The notes beneath the pieces were generated by a model that saw only the letters and a list, made by a program, of their open reading frames with translations, did not search any database and was not told where the DNA came from. Positions 23,769 through 32,132 of a stretch of 64,000 nt of DNA are shown piece by piece; position 1 is the first letter of the stretch, and each line of letters opens with the position of its first letter. Both the position numbers and the translations under genes were made by a program. Location: NCBI RefSeq assembly GCF_019458805.1, contig NZ_JAIBOA010000003.1, positions 399,389 through 463,388 on the forward strand, given 5' to 3'. Source of the DNA: Actinomadura parmotrematis. GTDB taxonomy: Bacteria; Actinomycetota; Actinomycetes; Streptosporangiales; Streptosporangiaceae.

Positions 23769-24154
23769 GGGGCCTCCACGGTGAACCACAGGTTGGTCTC
23801 GTCGGGGCTCTGCTCCAGGCCCCATTCGGCGGCCAGCGCGTCGATGACGGCGAGGCCGCGGCCGTGGTCGAGGCGGTGGTGCGCGCCCTCCTCGCGCGGG
23901 GTCGGGCCGCCGTCGCGGACCTCGACGCGGACCCGCCGGTCGCCGCCGCGCACCGCGACCCGGATGAGGCCCGACCCGTGCAGCACCGCGTTGGCGATGG
24001 CCTCGGCCGCCATCAGCTCGACGTCGTCGAGGGCCTCGGCATCGGCCAGCACCTTGGCGGCGCGCTCGCGGACGGTGCGGCGGGCGGCCTGCCCGGACTC
24101 GCGGCCCGCCGTCACCAGCAGCGGCTCGCCGATCGGGTGCAGGGCCGCGGTCAC
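23759..24154 (-). CDS. Anti-sigma-factor-like histidine-kinase ATPase (HATPase_c, RsbW type)
   Basis: A 131-aa stand-alone GHKL ATPase. The N box is ELMAAEAIANAVLHG, the G1 box is VRDGG, and the G2 box is DHGRGLAVIDAL. Free-standing proteins of this size in actinomycetes are RsbW/SpoIIAB-like serine kinases that bind sigma factors or anti-anti-sigma factors; many are orphans. No sigma or STAS gene is next door. The stop lies inside the right flank of the palindromic element. Confidence 0.85.
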   Translation of the reverse strand: MTAALHPIGEPLLVTAGRESGQAARRTVRERAAKVLADAEALDDVELMAAEAIANAVLHGSGLIRVAVRGGDRRVRVEVRDGGPTPREEGAHHRLDHGRGLAVIDALAAEWGLEQSPDETNLWFTVEAPAP

Positions 24155-24605
24155 GGCCGCCCGCCCGGATGGACGGCGCGGGTGCGGGCGGTCGGGCCGA
24201 TTATCACGGGATCACCACACTGAACGGGTCGGGGTGCGGCCGTCCTGGACAGGGACGGGCGGGACGCCACGGCCGGTGCGCGCGGCCGGCCGGGACCGGT
24301 CCACGATAAGCCGAATCGGGGCCGCGCGTGCCGAACCTCGGCCAGATGGCGCGGACGGATGTGCCGCCGGGTGCGCAGAGGGGACGGAACGCCCGCCGCG
24401 CCTCCTCCGGGCCTCCCTCCATAGCGCGACGAAGCGCTATCTCCGCCGATTTTCTGCGCATCGTGTGACAGCTATCGGCGCTCTCCGCCCGAATGCTCAG
24501 CCGGACCCACAACGCGCCCGGATTCTCCGTCGCCGACCGGGATTTCCCGCGCGCCGCGTTATGCCAGCATCCGGGACAACGCCCCTTCCCACCCCGGAGG
24601 CGCCC
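24155..24605. other. 451-bp divergent intergenic region
   Basis: It separates the divergent ATPase and DMT-type transporter genes and has no supported gene. An inverted repeat ATAGCGC/GCGCTAT (24421-24427, 24434-24440) lies in a less GC-rich patch and could be an operator. GGAGG (24596-24600) is the ribosome site of the downstream gene. Confidence 0.55.
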
Positions 24606-25688
24606 GTGCCCGCGTTCGTGCCCGAGCCCGCATTCGCGCTGTCCCTCGCCTGCGGCGCGCAGGCCGCCTTCGTCGTCGCCTTCGCCCTGTTCAAGTCCGC
24701 GGCGGCGCGGATGCCGCCGCTCAGCGCGCGGCGGCCGCTGCTCGCCGTCGCCGACATCCTCGGCGAGCGCCGCTGGCTCGGCGGGTTCGCCGTGCTGATG
24801 GCGGGCTTCTCGATGGCCGACGTCGCGCTGCTCACCCTGCCCATCGTCACGGCGCTGCCCGCGCACGCGTGCAGCCTGCTCCTGCTGCTCGGGGTGAGCG
24901 CCCGCCGGTTCGGCGAGCGGCTGACCCGCCGGGAGGGCGCGGCGCTGCTCGTCACCGTCGCGGCGATGGCGGTGGCGGCGCTGTCGCTCGCCCTCGCCCC
25001 GGGCGCGCCGCTGTCGGTCGGCGCCCGGCCGCCGCTCGCCGCGCAGCCGCCGTGGTGGGGGATCGCGCTCGTCGCCGTGCCGTCGCTGCTGGTCCCGCTC
25101 TGGCTGTTCGCCGCCCGCGACCGGCTGCTCCCGGGCCGGCACGCCCGGCGCCTCACCGGCGTCGCCTACGGCATCGGGGCGGGCGTGCTGCTCGGCACCG
25201 CCGAGACGTGCGGGCTCGGCATGGCGCTCACCGCGCGCGCCGGGCGGCCGGGGGTGTTCACCTCCTCGTTCCTGCCGATCTTCCTGGTGGCGGGGGTGCT
25301 CGGCCTCGGGCTGCTGTCGATCGGGCTGCAGCGCTGCCGGCTCACGGTGCTGGCGACCGTCCTCACCGTCACCGCCAAGATCCACCTGCTGCTGGCGGCG
25401 ACGCTGCTGTACGGCGAGCCGTGGCCGCGCGACTGGACGGCCGCGGGCGTCCGGGCCGCCGCCGTCCTCGTCGCGGTCCTCGCCGTGCTCGCCTTCCCCC
25501 GCTACGAGCGGAAGCCTCGCCCGGCCGTCCCGCCGGCGCCCGCCGCCCCGGCGCGTCCCGGCTACGTCGGGCGGCGCCGCCGGAGCGCGCAGACGCCCGT
25601 CCACGGCATCCCCGTCCAGCCCCCGGCCCAGCCTTCGGCGTTGCCGCAGGCCCTCCGGGACGGCCGCTGGTACGCCGGGCGGCCCTGA
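24606..25688 (+). CDS. DMT/EamA-like integral membrane transporter
   Basis: 360 aa with about nine or ten hydrophobic helices followed by a ~50-residue Pro/Arg-rich cytoplasmic tail. The two-fold layout (VVAFALFKSAAARMPP ... LLLLLGVSARRFGERLTRREGAALLVTVAAM, then a second half) resembles the drug/metabolite transporter superfamily, but no substrate can be named. GTG at 24606 is chosen because GGAGG sits 5 nt upstream; an in-frame ATG at 24561 is the alternative. Its stop is 4 nt from the end of the convergent gene. Confidence 0.65.
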   Translation: MPAFVPEPAFALSLACGAQAAFVVAFALFKSAAARMPPLSARRPLLAVADILGERRWLGGFAVLMAGFSMADVALLTLPIVTALPAHACSLLLLLGVSARRFGERLTRREGAALLVTVAAMAVAALSLALAPGAPLSVGARPPLAAQPPWWGIALVAVPSLLVPLWLFAARDRLLPGRHARRLTGVAYGIGAGVLLGTAETCGLGMALTARAGRPGVFTSSFLPIFLVAGVLGLGLLSIGLQRCRLTVLATVLTVTAKIHLLLAATLLYGEPWPRDWTAAGVRAAAVLVAVLAVLAFPRYERKPRPAVPPAPAAPARPGYVGRRRRSAQTPVHGIPVQPPAQPSALPQALRDGRWYAGRP

Positions 25689-25692
25689 CCGC

Positions 25693-26313
25693 TCACTCCT
25701 CGGCGGCCTGCCAGAGGCGGTGCAGCGCGTCCGGCCAGAACCGGCTCGGCACGATCATCGTGGCGTCGGTGCCGGGATGGGTGAGCAGCGGGAACGTCCC
25801 GGCGCTGAGGCGCCGCCGCGGCAGGTGCCGGCGGACGACGAGGACGGTCGTGGCGTAGACGGGCGCGCTGCCGACGAGCGCGCGCGGCAGCGGCAGCCGG
25901 ACCGACCGCCGCCGGGACCGCTCGGCGAGCATCCGGGCGAGCTCGCGGAGCGCCGGGTCGGCGGGCTCGGTGTCGCGGACGGCGAACAGCCGCGCGGCGA
26001 CGTCCTGCAGCTCGTCGGGCATGTCGTCGAACATCGCGTCGGGGCTGTAGATGACGACGGCGGGCAGGTCGCGGCGGCCCGGGTGCAGCAGCGGCGCGTG
26101 CGCCTGCACGACGCAGCCCCACACCGCGCGGCCCTCGGCGAGCAGCAGGTCCTGGGCGTCGATCACTTGGCGGAGGGCGTCGGCGCCGCCGAGCCGGAGC
26201 CAGAGCGGGACGCCGCTGCGCAGCCCCCGGGCGGTCCGCGGGTCGAACGCCCGCGGCGGCGGCCCGAGGTTGTCGCGGCAGCCCTCGATGATCTCCCGCC
26301 CCACCTTCGTCAT
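25693..26313 (-). CDS. Conserved hypothetical protein, 206 aa
   Basis: I do not recognise this family. It is soluble and lacks a signal peptide. Notable features are a Leu-rich middle and an Arg-rich stretch (RSRRRSVRLPLPRAL). The order of segments (an N-terminal ADALRQVIDAQDLLLAEGRAV helix, then VVIYSPDAMFDD, then a C-terminal beta-rich part ending TDATMIVPSRFW) suggests an alpha/beta protein. A TATCGT box 8 nt before the ATG suggests a leaderless mRNA. Confidence 0.6.
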   Translation of the reverse strand: MTKVGREIIEGCRDNLGPPPRAFDPRTARGLRSGVPLWLRLGGADALRQVIDAQDLLLAEGRAVWGCVVQAHAPLLHPGRRDLPAVVIYSPDAMFDDMPDELQDVAARLFAVRDTEPADPALRELARMLAERSRRRSVRLPLPRALVGSAPVYATTVLVVRRHLPRRRLSAGTFPLLTHPGTDATMIVPSRFWPDALHRLWQAAEE

Positions 26314-26364
26314 GATTCTGGACGATAGCCCGCAAAGGCGGGTGCGGGGCCCGCGGGGCGGCCG

Positions 26365-29199
26365 TCAGGAGAGCTGGAGCCGGGCCAGGTCGACGCGCGA
26401 GCGCAGCCCGAGGCGGCTGAAGATGTTGCGCAGGTGGTGGTCGACGGTGCGGGGGCTGATGACGAGCCGGGCGGCGATCTCCCGGTTGGTGGCGCCGCTC
26501 GCGACGAGCCGGGCGATCTGCTGTTGCTGGGCGGTGAGGCCGCCGAGCGACCCGGACGGCGCGGCGACGGCGTCGCCCGCCGCGCGCAGCTCGGCGGTCG
26601 CCTGCTCGGCCCAGCGCGGCGCGCCGCAGTGCGCGAAGGCGTGCGCGGCGTTGCGCAGGTGCTCGCGGGCGTCGCGGGGGCGCCGCTCGCGGCGGAGCCA
26701 CTGCCCGTACAGCAGCTCGGTGCGGGCGAGCTCGAACTCCGAGTCGGCGGACTCGTGCAGCCGGAGCGCGGCGGCGAAGCGGCCCTCGGCGTCGCCGGCG
26801 TCACCCGCGACCAGGGCGCGGCAGCGGGCGGCGAGCGCCCGGCGGGCGGGGCTGCGGGCGAGCGCCGCCCAGCGCTCGAACGCGGCGGCGGCGCGTTCCG
26901 CCGCGCCCGCCCGCCCGGACCGCACGGCCGCCTCCACGAAGTGCGGCGCGGCCTGCATGCGGACCGTCGGATGGATCGGCGCGGCGCCGGCGGGCGTCCG
27001 CAGCCGCGCGGCGGCGTCGGCGGGCCGGTCGCCCGCCAGGTCGAGGGCGGCGAGCGCCCAGGACGCCATCGCGGCGGCGCGGGTGAGGCCGCGCCGCCCC
27101 GCCTCCTCGGTGACGCCCGCCAGGTGCGCGAGCGCGGCCCGCTCGTCGCCGGCGAAGGCGGCGAGCAGGCCGAGCATCGCGCGCTGCTCGACGACCCGGT
27201 TGCGCTGCCCGGCGCAGCGGGCGAGCCGCATCCCCTCCGCCGCGGCCGCCTGCGCCGCCGGGTAGCGCCCGAGGGCCATCTCGCAGTGCGCCAGGACGGC
27301 GAGCGCGCGCGGTTCCAGCAGCGCGTCGCCGGTGCGGCGGGCGCCCGCGACGGCCTGCGCGGCCAGGTCGCGGGCCAGCCGGTCGTCGCCGAGGGTGAGC
27401 GCGGCGACGGCGGCGGACGCCCGCGTCGCGGGGTCGCGGTCGGCGGCGAGCTCCAGCACCCTGCCGAGGTGCCCGGCGGCCTCGTCGTAGCGGCCCTGGT
27501 GCGCCTCGGCCATGCCGGTGGCGTGCGCGACGAGCAGCGCCGTCGCGGGCGTCGCGGGCCGCTCCAGGCGCGCCGCGCGGGCGCCGACGGCGAGCCGGAC
27601 CTGCGGGTCGCCCATGAGGTCGGCGGCCTCGCCGGCCTGGACGAGCGCGGCGAGCGCCCGCGTCCGGTCGCGGGCGGCGAGCAGGTCGGCGGCCTCCAGC
27701 ATCATCCAGACCGCGACGACCGGCCGCCCGTCGCACAGCTCGATCTCGCCGCGCAGCAGGTCGGCCTCGGGGTCGCTCGGTGGGACGCGGCGGAGCAGCG
27801 CGCGGGCCCGGCGCGTCCGGCCGTCCGCCCAGGCGCGGCGGGCGGCGGCGAGGAGCCGCCGGGTGCGGGTGCGCGGGTCGGTGGCGAGCTCGGCGGCGCG
27901 CTGCCAGTCGCGGGCGGTGGCGGCGGACGCGGCGAGCTCGTCGGCGAGGGCGTCGTCGGGACCGTCGGCGAGGGCCGCGCGGTGCCGGGCGCTGCCGAGG
28001 GCGCCCGCGAGCGCGCGGTGGGCGTCCCGCCGCCCGGCCTCCCCGGCCTCGGCGCGCACCGACGACCGGAGCAGCGGCCCCGGCACCTCGGCGCGGCCGT
28101 CGCGGACCTTGAGCAGCCCGGCGGCGCACGCCTCGTCCACGGCGGCGCGCCGCTTGCCGGGCGTCCCGCCGGTGGCCGCGGCCAGGGCGGGCAGCGGCAG
28201 CGGCTCCTCGGCGACGGCGGCGAGCAGCACCGCGTGCCGGGCGGGCGCCGCCAGCCGCCCGTACCGCTCGCGGTGGCGGGCCCGCACGAGCCCGTCCTCG
28301 GGGGCGGCGGCGGGCGGCGGCGCCGTTCCGGCGAGCTGCTCAAGAGTCAGCGACGACGCCAGTTCCGTGAGGGCGAGCGGGCTGCCTTCGGCGAGGTCGG
28401 CGAGCTCTACGGCGAGGTCGACGCCGAGCGTCCCGCCTGTAGCGGAGTGCAGGACGTGCAGTGCGGCCTCGTCGTCGAGCGGCGGCAGCGGGAGCCGCGG
28501 TAGATCGGCGAGGCACGGCGGGACGGGGTCGGCCGACGCGAACAGCAGGACGGCCGGGACGTCGCGGAGGCGCCGCGCGGTGAAGGCGAGCGCGGCGAGC
28601 GAGTCGGCGTCCAGCAGGTCGGCGTCGTCGACGCGGCAGAGCAGCGGCCGCTCGGCGGCGGCGCCGGTGAGCGCCGAGCAGGCCGCGAACGGCGTGCGCG
28701 ACGGCGGCCGCGCCGGATGCAGCAGCCGGTGCAGGCCCGCGTAGGGCAGCCACCGCTCGGCCGCGACGCCCGCGGTGTCGAGGACGCGCATCCCGTCCGC
28801 GGGCACCGCCCGCAGCAGCGCCGACCGCCCGGACCCGGGCGGCGCCGTGACGACCAGCGCCCCGCCGTGCCCGGCCCGCGCCCCGTCCAGGAGCGCGGCG
28901 AGCACCCCCAGCTCCCGCTCCCGCCCGTGCAGCACCCGCCCGGAAACCCCGGATCCCGGCACCGCCGGCACCTCGGAGAGCACCTGCGGCCCGCCGGGTG
29001 AGGACGGGCGCGGCACGCCGGCCGCAGTCACATGCGGCTCGTGAGACGCGGGCACGTGCGGCCCGCCGGGCGCGGGCGGGCGCGGCGCGCCGCCTGCGGG
29101 CGGGCGCGGCTCGACGGCCGCCGCCGCGTGCGGCACGGCGCCCGAGGTCACGTGCGGCGGGGCGTGCGGGGCGGGGGTGGGCAAGGACGGCGGGGGCAC
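26365..29199 (-). CDS. Large ATP-binding LuxR (LAL) regulator
   Basis: 944 aa. Order: a ~85-residue Pro/His-rich, probably disordered N-terminus; an AAA/NTPase domain with HGRERELGVL and the P-loop APPGSGRS at residues 119-126; Walker B in LCRVDDADLLDADSL; a helical TPR-like middle; and a C-terminal LuxR HTH (ASGATNREIAARLVISPRTV). LAL proteins are STAND-type activators of sugar or secondary-metabolite genes. The usual Walker A lysine is replaced by Arg125, so ATP handling may be altered. GTG at 29199 is preferred because GAGGAGG lies 5 nt upstream; an ATG at 29376 would add 59 residues of non-conserved sequence. Confidence 0.85.
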   Translation of the reverse strand: MPPPSLPTPAPHAPPHVTSGAVPHAAAAVEPRPPAGGAPRPPAPGGPHVPASHEPHVTAAGVPRPSSPGGPQVLSEVPAVPGSGVSGRVLHGRERELGVLAALLDGARAGHGGALVVTAPPGSGRSALLRAVPADGMRVLDTAGVAAERWLPYAGLHRLLHPARPPSRTPFAACSALTGAAAERPLLCRVDDADLLDADSLAALAFTARRLRDVPAVLLFASADPVPPCLADLPRLPLPPLDDEAALHVLHSATGGTLGVDLAVELADLAEGSPLALTELASSLTLEQLAGTAPPPAAAPEDGLVRARHRERYGRLAAPARHAVLLAAVAEEPLPLPALAAATGGTPGKRRAAVDEACAAGLLKVRDGRAEVPGPLLRSSVRAEAGEAGRRDAHRALAGALGSARHRAALADGPDDALADELAASAATARDWQRAAELATDPRTRTRRLLAAARRAWADGRTRRARALLRRVPPSDPEADLLRGEIELCDGRPVVAVWMMLEAADLLAARDRTRALAALVQAGEAADLMGDPQVRLAVGARAARLERPATPATALLVAHATGMAEAHQGRYDEAAGHLGRVLELAADRDPATRASAAVAALTLGDDRLARDLAAQAVAGARRTGDALLEPRALAVLAHCEMALGRYPAAQAAAAEGMRLARCAGQRNRVVEQRAMLGLLAAFAGDERAALAHLAGVTEEAGRRGLTRAAAMASWALAALDLAGDRPADAAARLRTPAGAAPIHPTVRMQAAPHFVEAAVRSGRAGAAERAAAAFERWAALARSPARRALAARCRALVAGDAGDAEGRFAAALRLHESADSEFELARTELLYGQWLRRERRPRDAREHLRNAAHAFAHCGAPRWAEQATAELRAAGDAVAAPSGSLGGLTAQQQQIARLVASGATNREIAARLVISPRTVDHHLRNIFSRLGLRSRVDLARLQLS

Positions 29200-29340
29200 C
29201 GCTGCCTCCTCGTGGGGGTGGGAGGCATAGCGCAGCACGGCGCGCGGCGGCGATCCAGGGGGCCGCCGCGACTGAGGGGACGGCGGCAACGCCGCCGGGA
29301 GCGGGTTGTGGCGGAGCACAATCCGGCGTCCCCGCGCTGG

Positions 29341-29357
29341 CCCGAACCGGGTTCGGG
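29341..29357. promoter_or_regulatory. Perfect palindrome in the LAL/PucR divergent region
   Basis: CCCGAACC and GGTTCGGG around a single central G, between the divergent LAL and PucR-type genes and 39 bp before the PucR start. CACGAT (29361-29366) just downstream may be a -10 box, which would place the palindrome in the core promoter. Operator role is inferred. Confidence 0.45.
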
Positions 29358-29396
29358 TGACACGATGGTCCGCCACCCCCGGCGTTGGAGGTGCCC

Positions 29397-30551
29397 ATGC
29401 CGCACTCCGGCAGCTCGACCATGCGGCGCGCGGTCGCCCGGATGTCCGGGCGGATGCCCGAGCTGGCCGACCGGCTGGCCGCGCAGATCCTCGCCGGCGA
29501 GGAGTACCGCCGTCCCGCCGAGCTGCGCGACGACCTCTGGCAGGTGTGCCGGATCGGCCTCACCCACGGCGTCGAGTCGATCCTGGAGCCCGGCCGGGGC
29601 CGCACCGACCTGGAGTGGGCGGCGCGGCTCGGGCGCCGCCGCGCCGAGCAGGGCCAGCCCCTGGACCGGCTGCTGCGCGGCTACCGGCTCGCCGGCTGCG
29701 TGTTCTGGGAGGCGGTCGTGGACGCCGTCGCGCAGGACGAGCCGGAGAGCGTGCCCGCGCTCGTCCGGCACGCCACCCGCACGTGGCACACCATCGACGA
29801 GCAGTCGACCGCCGCGTCCGCCGCCTACCACCGCACCGTCTACGACCTGCTGCGCCGCAGCGAGGAGCGCTCGCAAGCGGTGCTGGACGCGCTGCTGGAG
29901 GGCAACGGCACCGACGCGACGCTGCTCGCGGCCGCCGCCGAGGTCCTGGACCTGCCCGAGCACGGCCGGTACGCGGTGGTGGTGGCGAGCGGCCCCGAGC
30001 CGCCGATCCGCGAGGCGTGGCCGGTGGACGGGCTGCGGCTGCTCTGGCGGGTCCGCGCCGACACCCAGGTCGCGCTCGCCGTCCTCGGCGGCGCCGACCT
30101 GGACGACCTCGTCGCGGCGCTCCGCCCGCACGTGCGCGTCCCGGCGGGGGTGAGCCCGGTCGTGGAGTCGCTCGCCGACCTCGCCGGCGCCCGCCGCCTC
30201 GCCGACCTGGCGCGCCGCGCGGCGGGCGAGGGCGTCGTCCTGCTCGACCGCAAGCTGCCGGACGCGCTCGTGCTGTCGCAGCCGCGCCTCGCCGCGCGCC
30301 TCGGGCAGGTCGCGCTCGGGCCCGTCCTGGAGGTCGAGGACGGCTACCGCGACGTCCTCCTGGACACCCTCGGCACCTGGCTGGACTGCGACGGCTCGAC
30401 GGCGCGCGCCGCCGCGCTGCTGTACTGCCACCCCAACACGGTCCTCAACCGGCTCCGCCGCGTCGAGCGCCTGACCGGCCGCGACCTCGCCAAGCCCCGC
30501 GACATGATCGAGCTGGCCCTCGCCCTCTCCGCCACCCGCCTCCTCCCCTGA
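29397..30551 (+). CDS. PucR-type helix-turn-helix regulator (third copy)
   Basis: 384 aa. The C-terminal HTH_30 is LLYCHPNTVLNRLRRVERLTGR. The N-terminal half (MRRAVARMSGRMPELADRLAAQ ... LDRLLRGYRLAGCVFWEAV) is the RsbR/RsbT-like helical sensor domain seen in the other two PucR-type regulators of the window. The ATG at 29397 has GGAG 6 nt upstream; a TTG 12 bp earlier is the alternative. It is divergent from the LAL gene, and its stop codon lies in the flank of a palindromic element. No target is evident. Confidence 0.85.
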   Translation: MPHSGSSTMRRAVARMSGRMPELADRLAAQILAGEEYRRPAELRDDLWQVCRIGLTHGVESILEPGRGRTDLEWAARLGRRRAEQGQPLDRLLRGYRLAGCVFWEAVVDAVAQDEPESVPALVRHATRTWHTIDEQSTAASAAYHRTVYDLLRRSEERSQAVLDALLEGNGTDATLLAAAAEVLDLPEHGRYAVVVASGPEPPIREAWPVDGLRLLWRVRADTQVALAVLGGADLDDLVAALRPHVRVPAGVSPVVESLADLAGARRLADLARRAAGEGVVLLDRKLPDALVLSQPRLAARLGQVALGPVLEVEDGYRDVLLDTLGTWLDCDGSTARAAALLYCHPNTVLNRLRRVERLTGRDLAKPRDMIELALALSATRLLP

Positions 30552-30605
30552 CCCCCCGGTCACCCGATGTGAGGCGCCTCCGGGCATCGCGTGACCGGGA
30601 GGTCA
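30549..30605. repeat. Second palindrome adjoining copy B
   Basis: Imperfect inverted repeat: 21-nt arms (30549-30569 and 30585-30605) with two mismatches, and the perfect GAGGCGCCTC palindrome near its centre. The left arm starts at the TGA of the PucR gene. It reuses the TGACC...GGTCA flank unit of the dispersed element but has a different core. Confidence 0.7.
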
Positions 30606-30611
30606 TCTGTC

Positions 30612-30673
30612 GTCGACTTGCGGCGTGTTGGCCTCTTGGAACGTTCCAAGAGGCCAACACGCCGCAAGTTGAC
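30612..30673. repeat. Dispersed palindromic element, copy B
   Basis: A 62-bp palindrome, 31-bp arms with a single mismatched pair and no loop, centred between AAC and GTT. The core GCGGCGTGTTGG is shared with copies A, C and D. It is followed by another CCGGTCACCC flank at 30686-30696. It lies between the convergent PucR and VWA-like genes. Confidence 0.9.
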
Positions 30674-30709
30674 GAAGCGTGACCCCCCGGTCACCCGACT
30701 GGCGGGGCG

Positions 30710-32116
30710 TCAGCAGGAGGGGGCGCAGACGCGGCGGGCCATCGCCTGGGCGAAGATGCGGCGGATGTCGGCCGGGCGCTCGGCGACGTAGACGCCGCCG
30801 TGGGTGGCCTCGCCGATCCGGCGGAGCGCGGCGGTGTCGACGTCCGGCCCGAACCCGACCGTGATCACCTGGACCGGCCGGGCCGGGTCGTAGTCGCGCC
30901 GCAGCTCGGCGACGGTGGCGTCCAGGGACGGCCCGGCGGGGTCGGCGTCGCGGCCGCCGGTGAACACCAGCACCGTGTTCACCATCTCGGGTCGGTAGCC
31001 GCGGGCGAGCGCGTGGAACGCCGCGAGGATCGAGGCGTACAGCCGCGTCCCGCCGCCGTCCTCGGCGCGCAGCGCGGCGAGCGTGCCGAGCAGCGCCTGC
31101 CGCCGCGTCGAGGACCCGAGGCGCTCGCCGAGCGGCCCGAGCGGGACGGTCCGCCGCCACCGGCCGGCGAACACCCACTGGCCGAGCTCGGTGTCGTCGG
31201 GCTGCAGCGCGAGGCCCTCCTGCGACACCCGCGCGATCATGCGCAGGCGGGGCGCCATCGGCGCCGACACGTCGATGAGCGACAGCATCCGGGAGCCGAG
31301 CGCGAGCCGGTCGAAGGACTGCAGGACGGCGCGGACCCGCGCGGCGGGCGGCGCGCTCCCGGCGGCCGGGGCGCGGAACCCCGCCGCGGCGAGCACCGGC
31401 GAGCCGAGCAGCGACCGCTCGAAGCGGGCGGCGCCGGCGGACGGCCGCAGCGTCACGAGCGGGTAGTCCAGCACCGGCGACCCGTCCTGCGGCAGCCGGA
31501 ACGCGGCCCGGCGGGCGCGGGCGGCCTGCTCGCTCAGCACCGTCGCGGACGCCGCCGGGACGACGCCCTGGCGGAGCCGCCGGGCGGCCGCCGCGAACGC
31601 CGTCTCGTCCATCGACGTGCGGGCCCGCATCAGCACCGCGAGGCCGACCGCCGAGCGGCCGGGGTCGGGGATCCGCAGCCGGACGCGGCCCGCGAGCGCG
31701 TCCCGCCACGCGCCGGGCCCGGTCATCCCGATCGGGCTGCTCGCGACGGACCGGCCGTCCACCCCCGCCTGCCGCGTCCAGAGGGTGGAGTCGGGCAGCC
31801 ACACGTCGGGGCGCGGCCCGCCGCCGGGCAGGCGTCCGGTGAGCAGCGCCGTCACCGTCTCGGGCGCGGCGGTCCGGACGCTGACGCGGGTGCAGGGCCC
31901 GGCGTCCGCGCCGGCCGCCGCCGCGGCGGCGATCTCGGGGGCGGCGGCGACGTCCAGCGTCCGCACGCCGTCCCCGCACGAGCGGGCGACGTGCACGACG
32001 TAGGCGGAGGTGGACAGGGCGAGCAGCAGCGCGGCGGCGGCGGCCCGCAGGACGCCGCCGCCGCGTGTGCGGCCGCTCCGGTGCCGCCCGGCGGGGGGAA
32101 CGGCCGGCGGGGTCAT
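30710..32116 (-). CDS. Secreted or membrane-anchored protein: substrate-binding-like domain plus VWA-like domain
   Basis: 468 aa. One N-terminal hydrophobic segment (GVLRAAAAALLLALSTSAYVV) acts as signal or anchor. Residues ~55-250 resemble an extracellular solute-binding protein (PDVWLPDSTLWTRQAG, IPDPGRSAVGLAVLM). The C-terminal ~200 residues are VWA-like (MLSLIDVSAPMAPRLRMI ... MVNTVLVFTGGRDADPAG ... ATHGGVYVAERPADI). The MIDAS metal site is degenerate: DVSAP replaces DxSxS. This combination occurs in actinomycete proteins of unknown role. It is convergent with the PucR gene and lies next to the cutinase gene on the same strand, 17 nt apart. Confidence 0.7.
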   Translation of the reverse strand: MTPPAVPPAGRHRSGRTRGGGVLRAAAAALLLALSTSAYVVHVARSCGDGVRTLDVAAAPEIAAAAAAGADAGPCTRVSVRTAAPETVTALLTGRLPGGGPRPDVWLPDSTLWTRQAGVDGRSVASSPIGMTGPGAWRDALAGRVRLRIPDPGRSAVGLAVLMRARTSMDETAFAAAARRLRQGVVPAASATVLSEQAARARRAAFRLPQDGSPVLDYPLVTLRPSAGAARFERSLLGSPVLAAAGFRAPAAGSAPPAARVRAVLQSFDRLALGSRMLSLIDVSAPMAPRLRMIARVSQEGLALQPDDTELGQWVFAGRWRRTVPLGPLGERLGSSTRRQALLGTLAALRAEDGGGTRLYASILAAFHALARGYRPEMVNTVLVFTGGRDADPAGPSLDATVAELRRDYDPARPVQVITVGFGPDVDTAALRRIGEATHGGVYVAERPADIRRIFAQAMARRVCAPSC

Positions 32117-32132
32117 CGGTCTCCCGGGGCGG

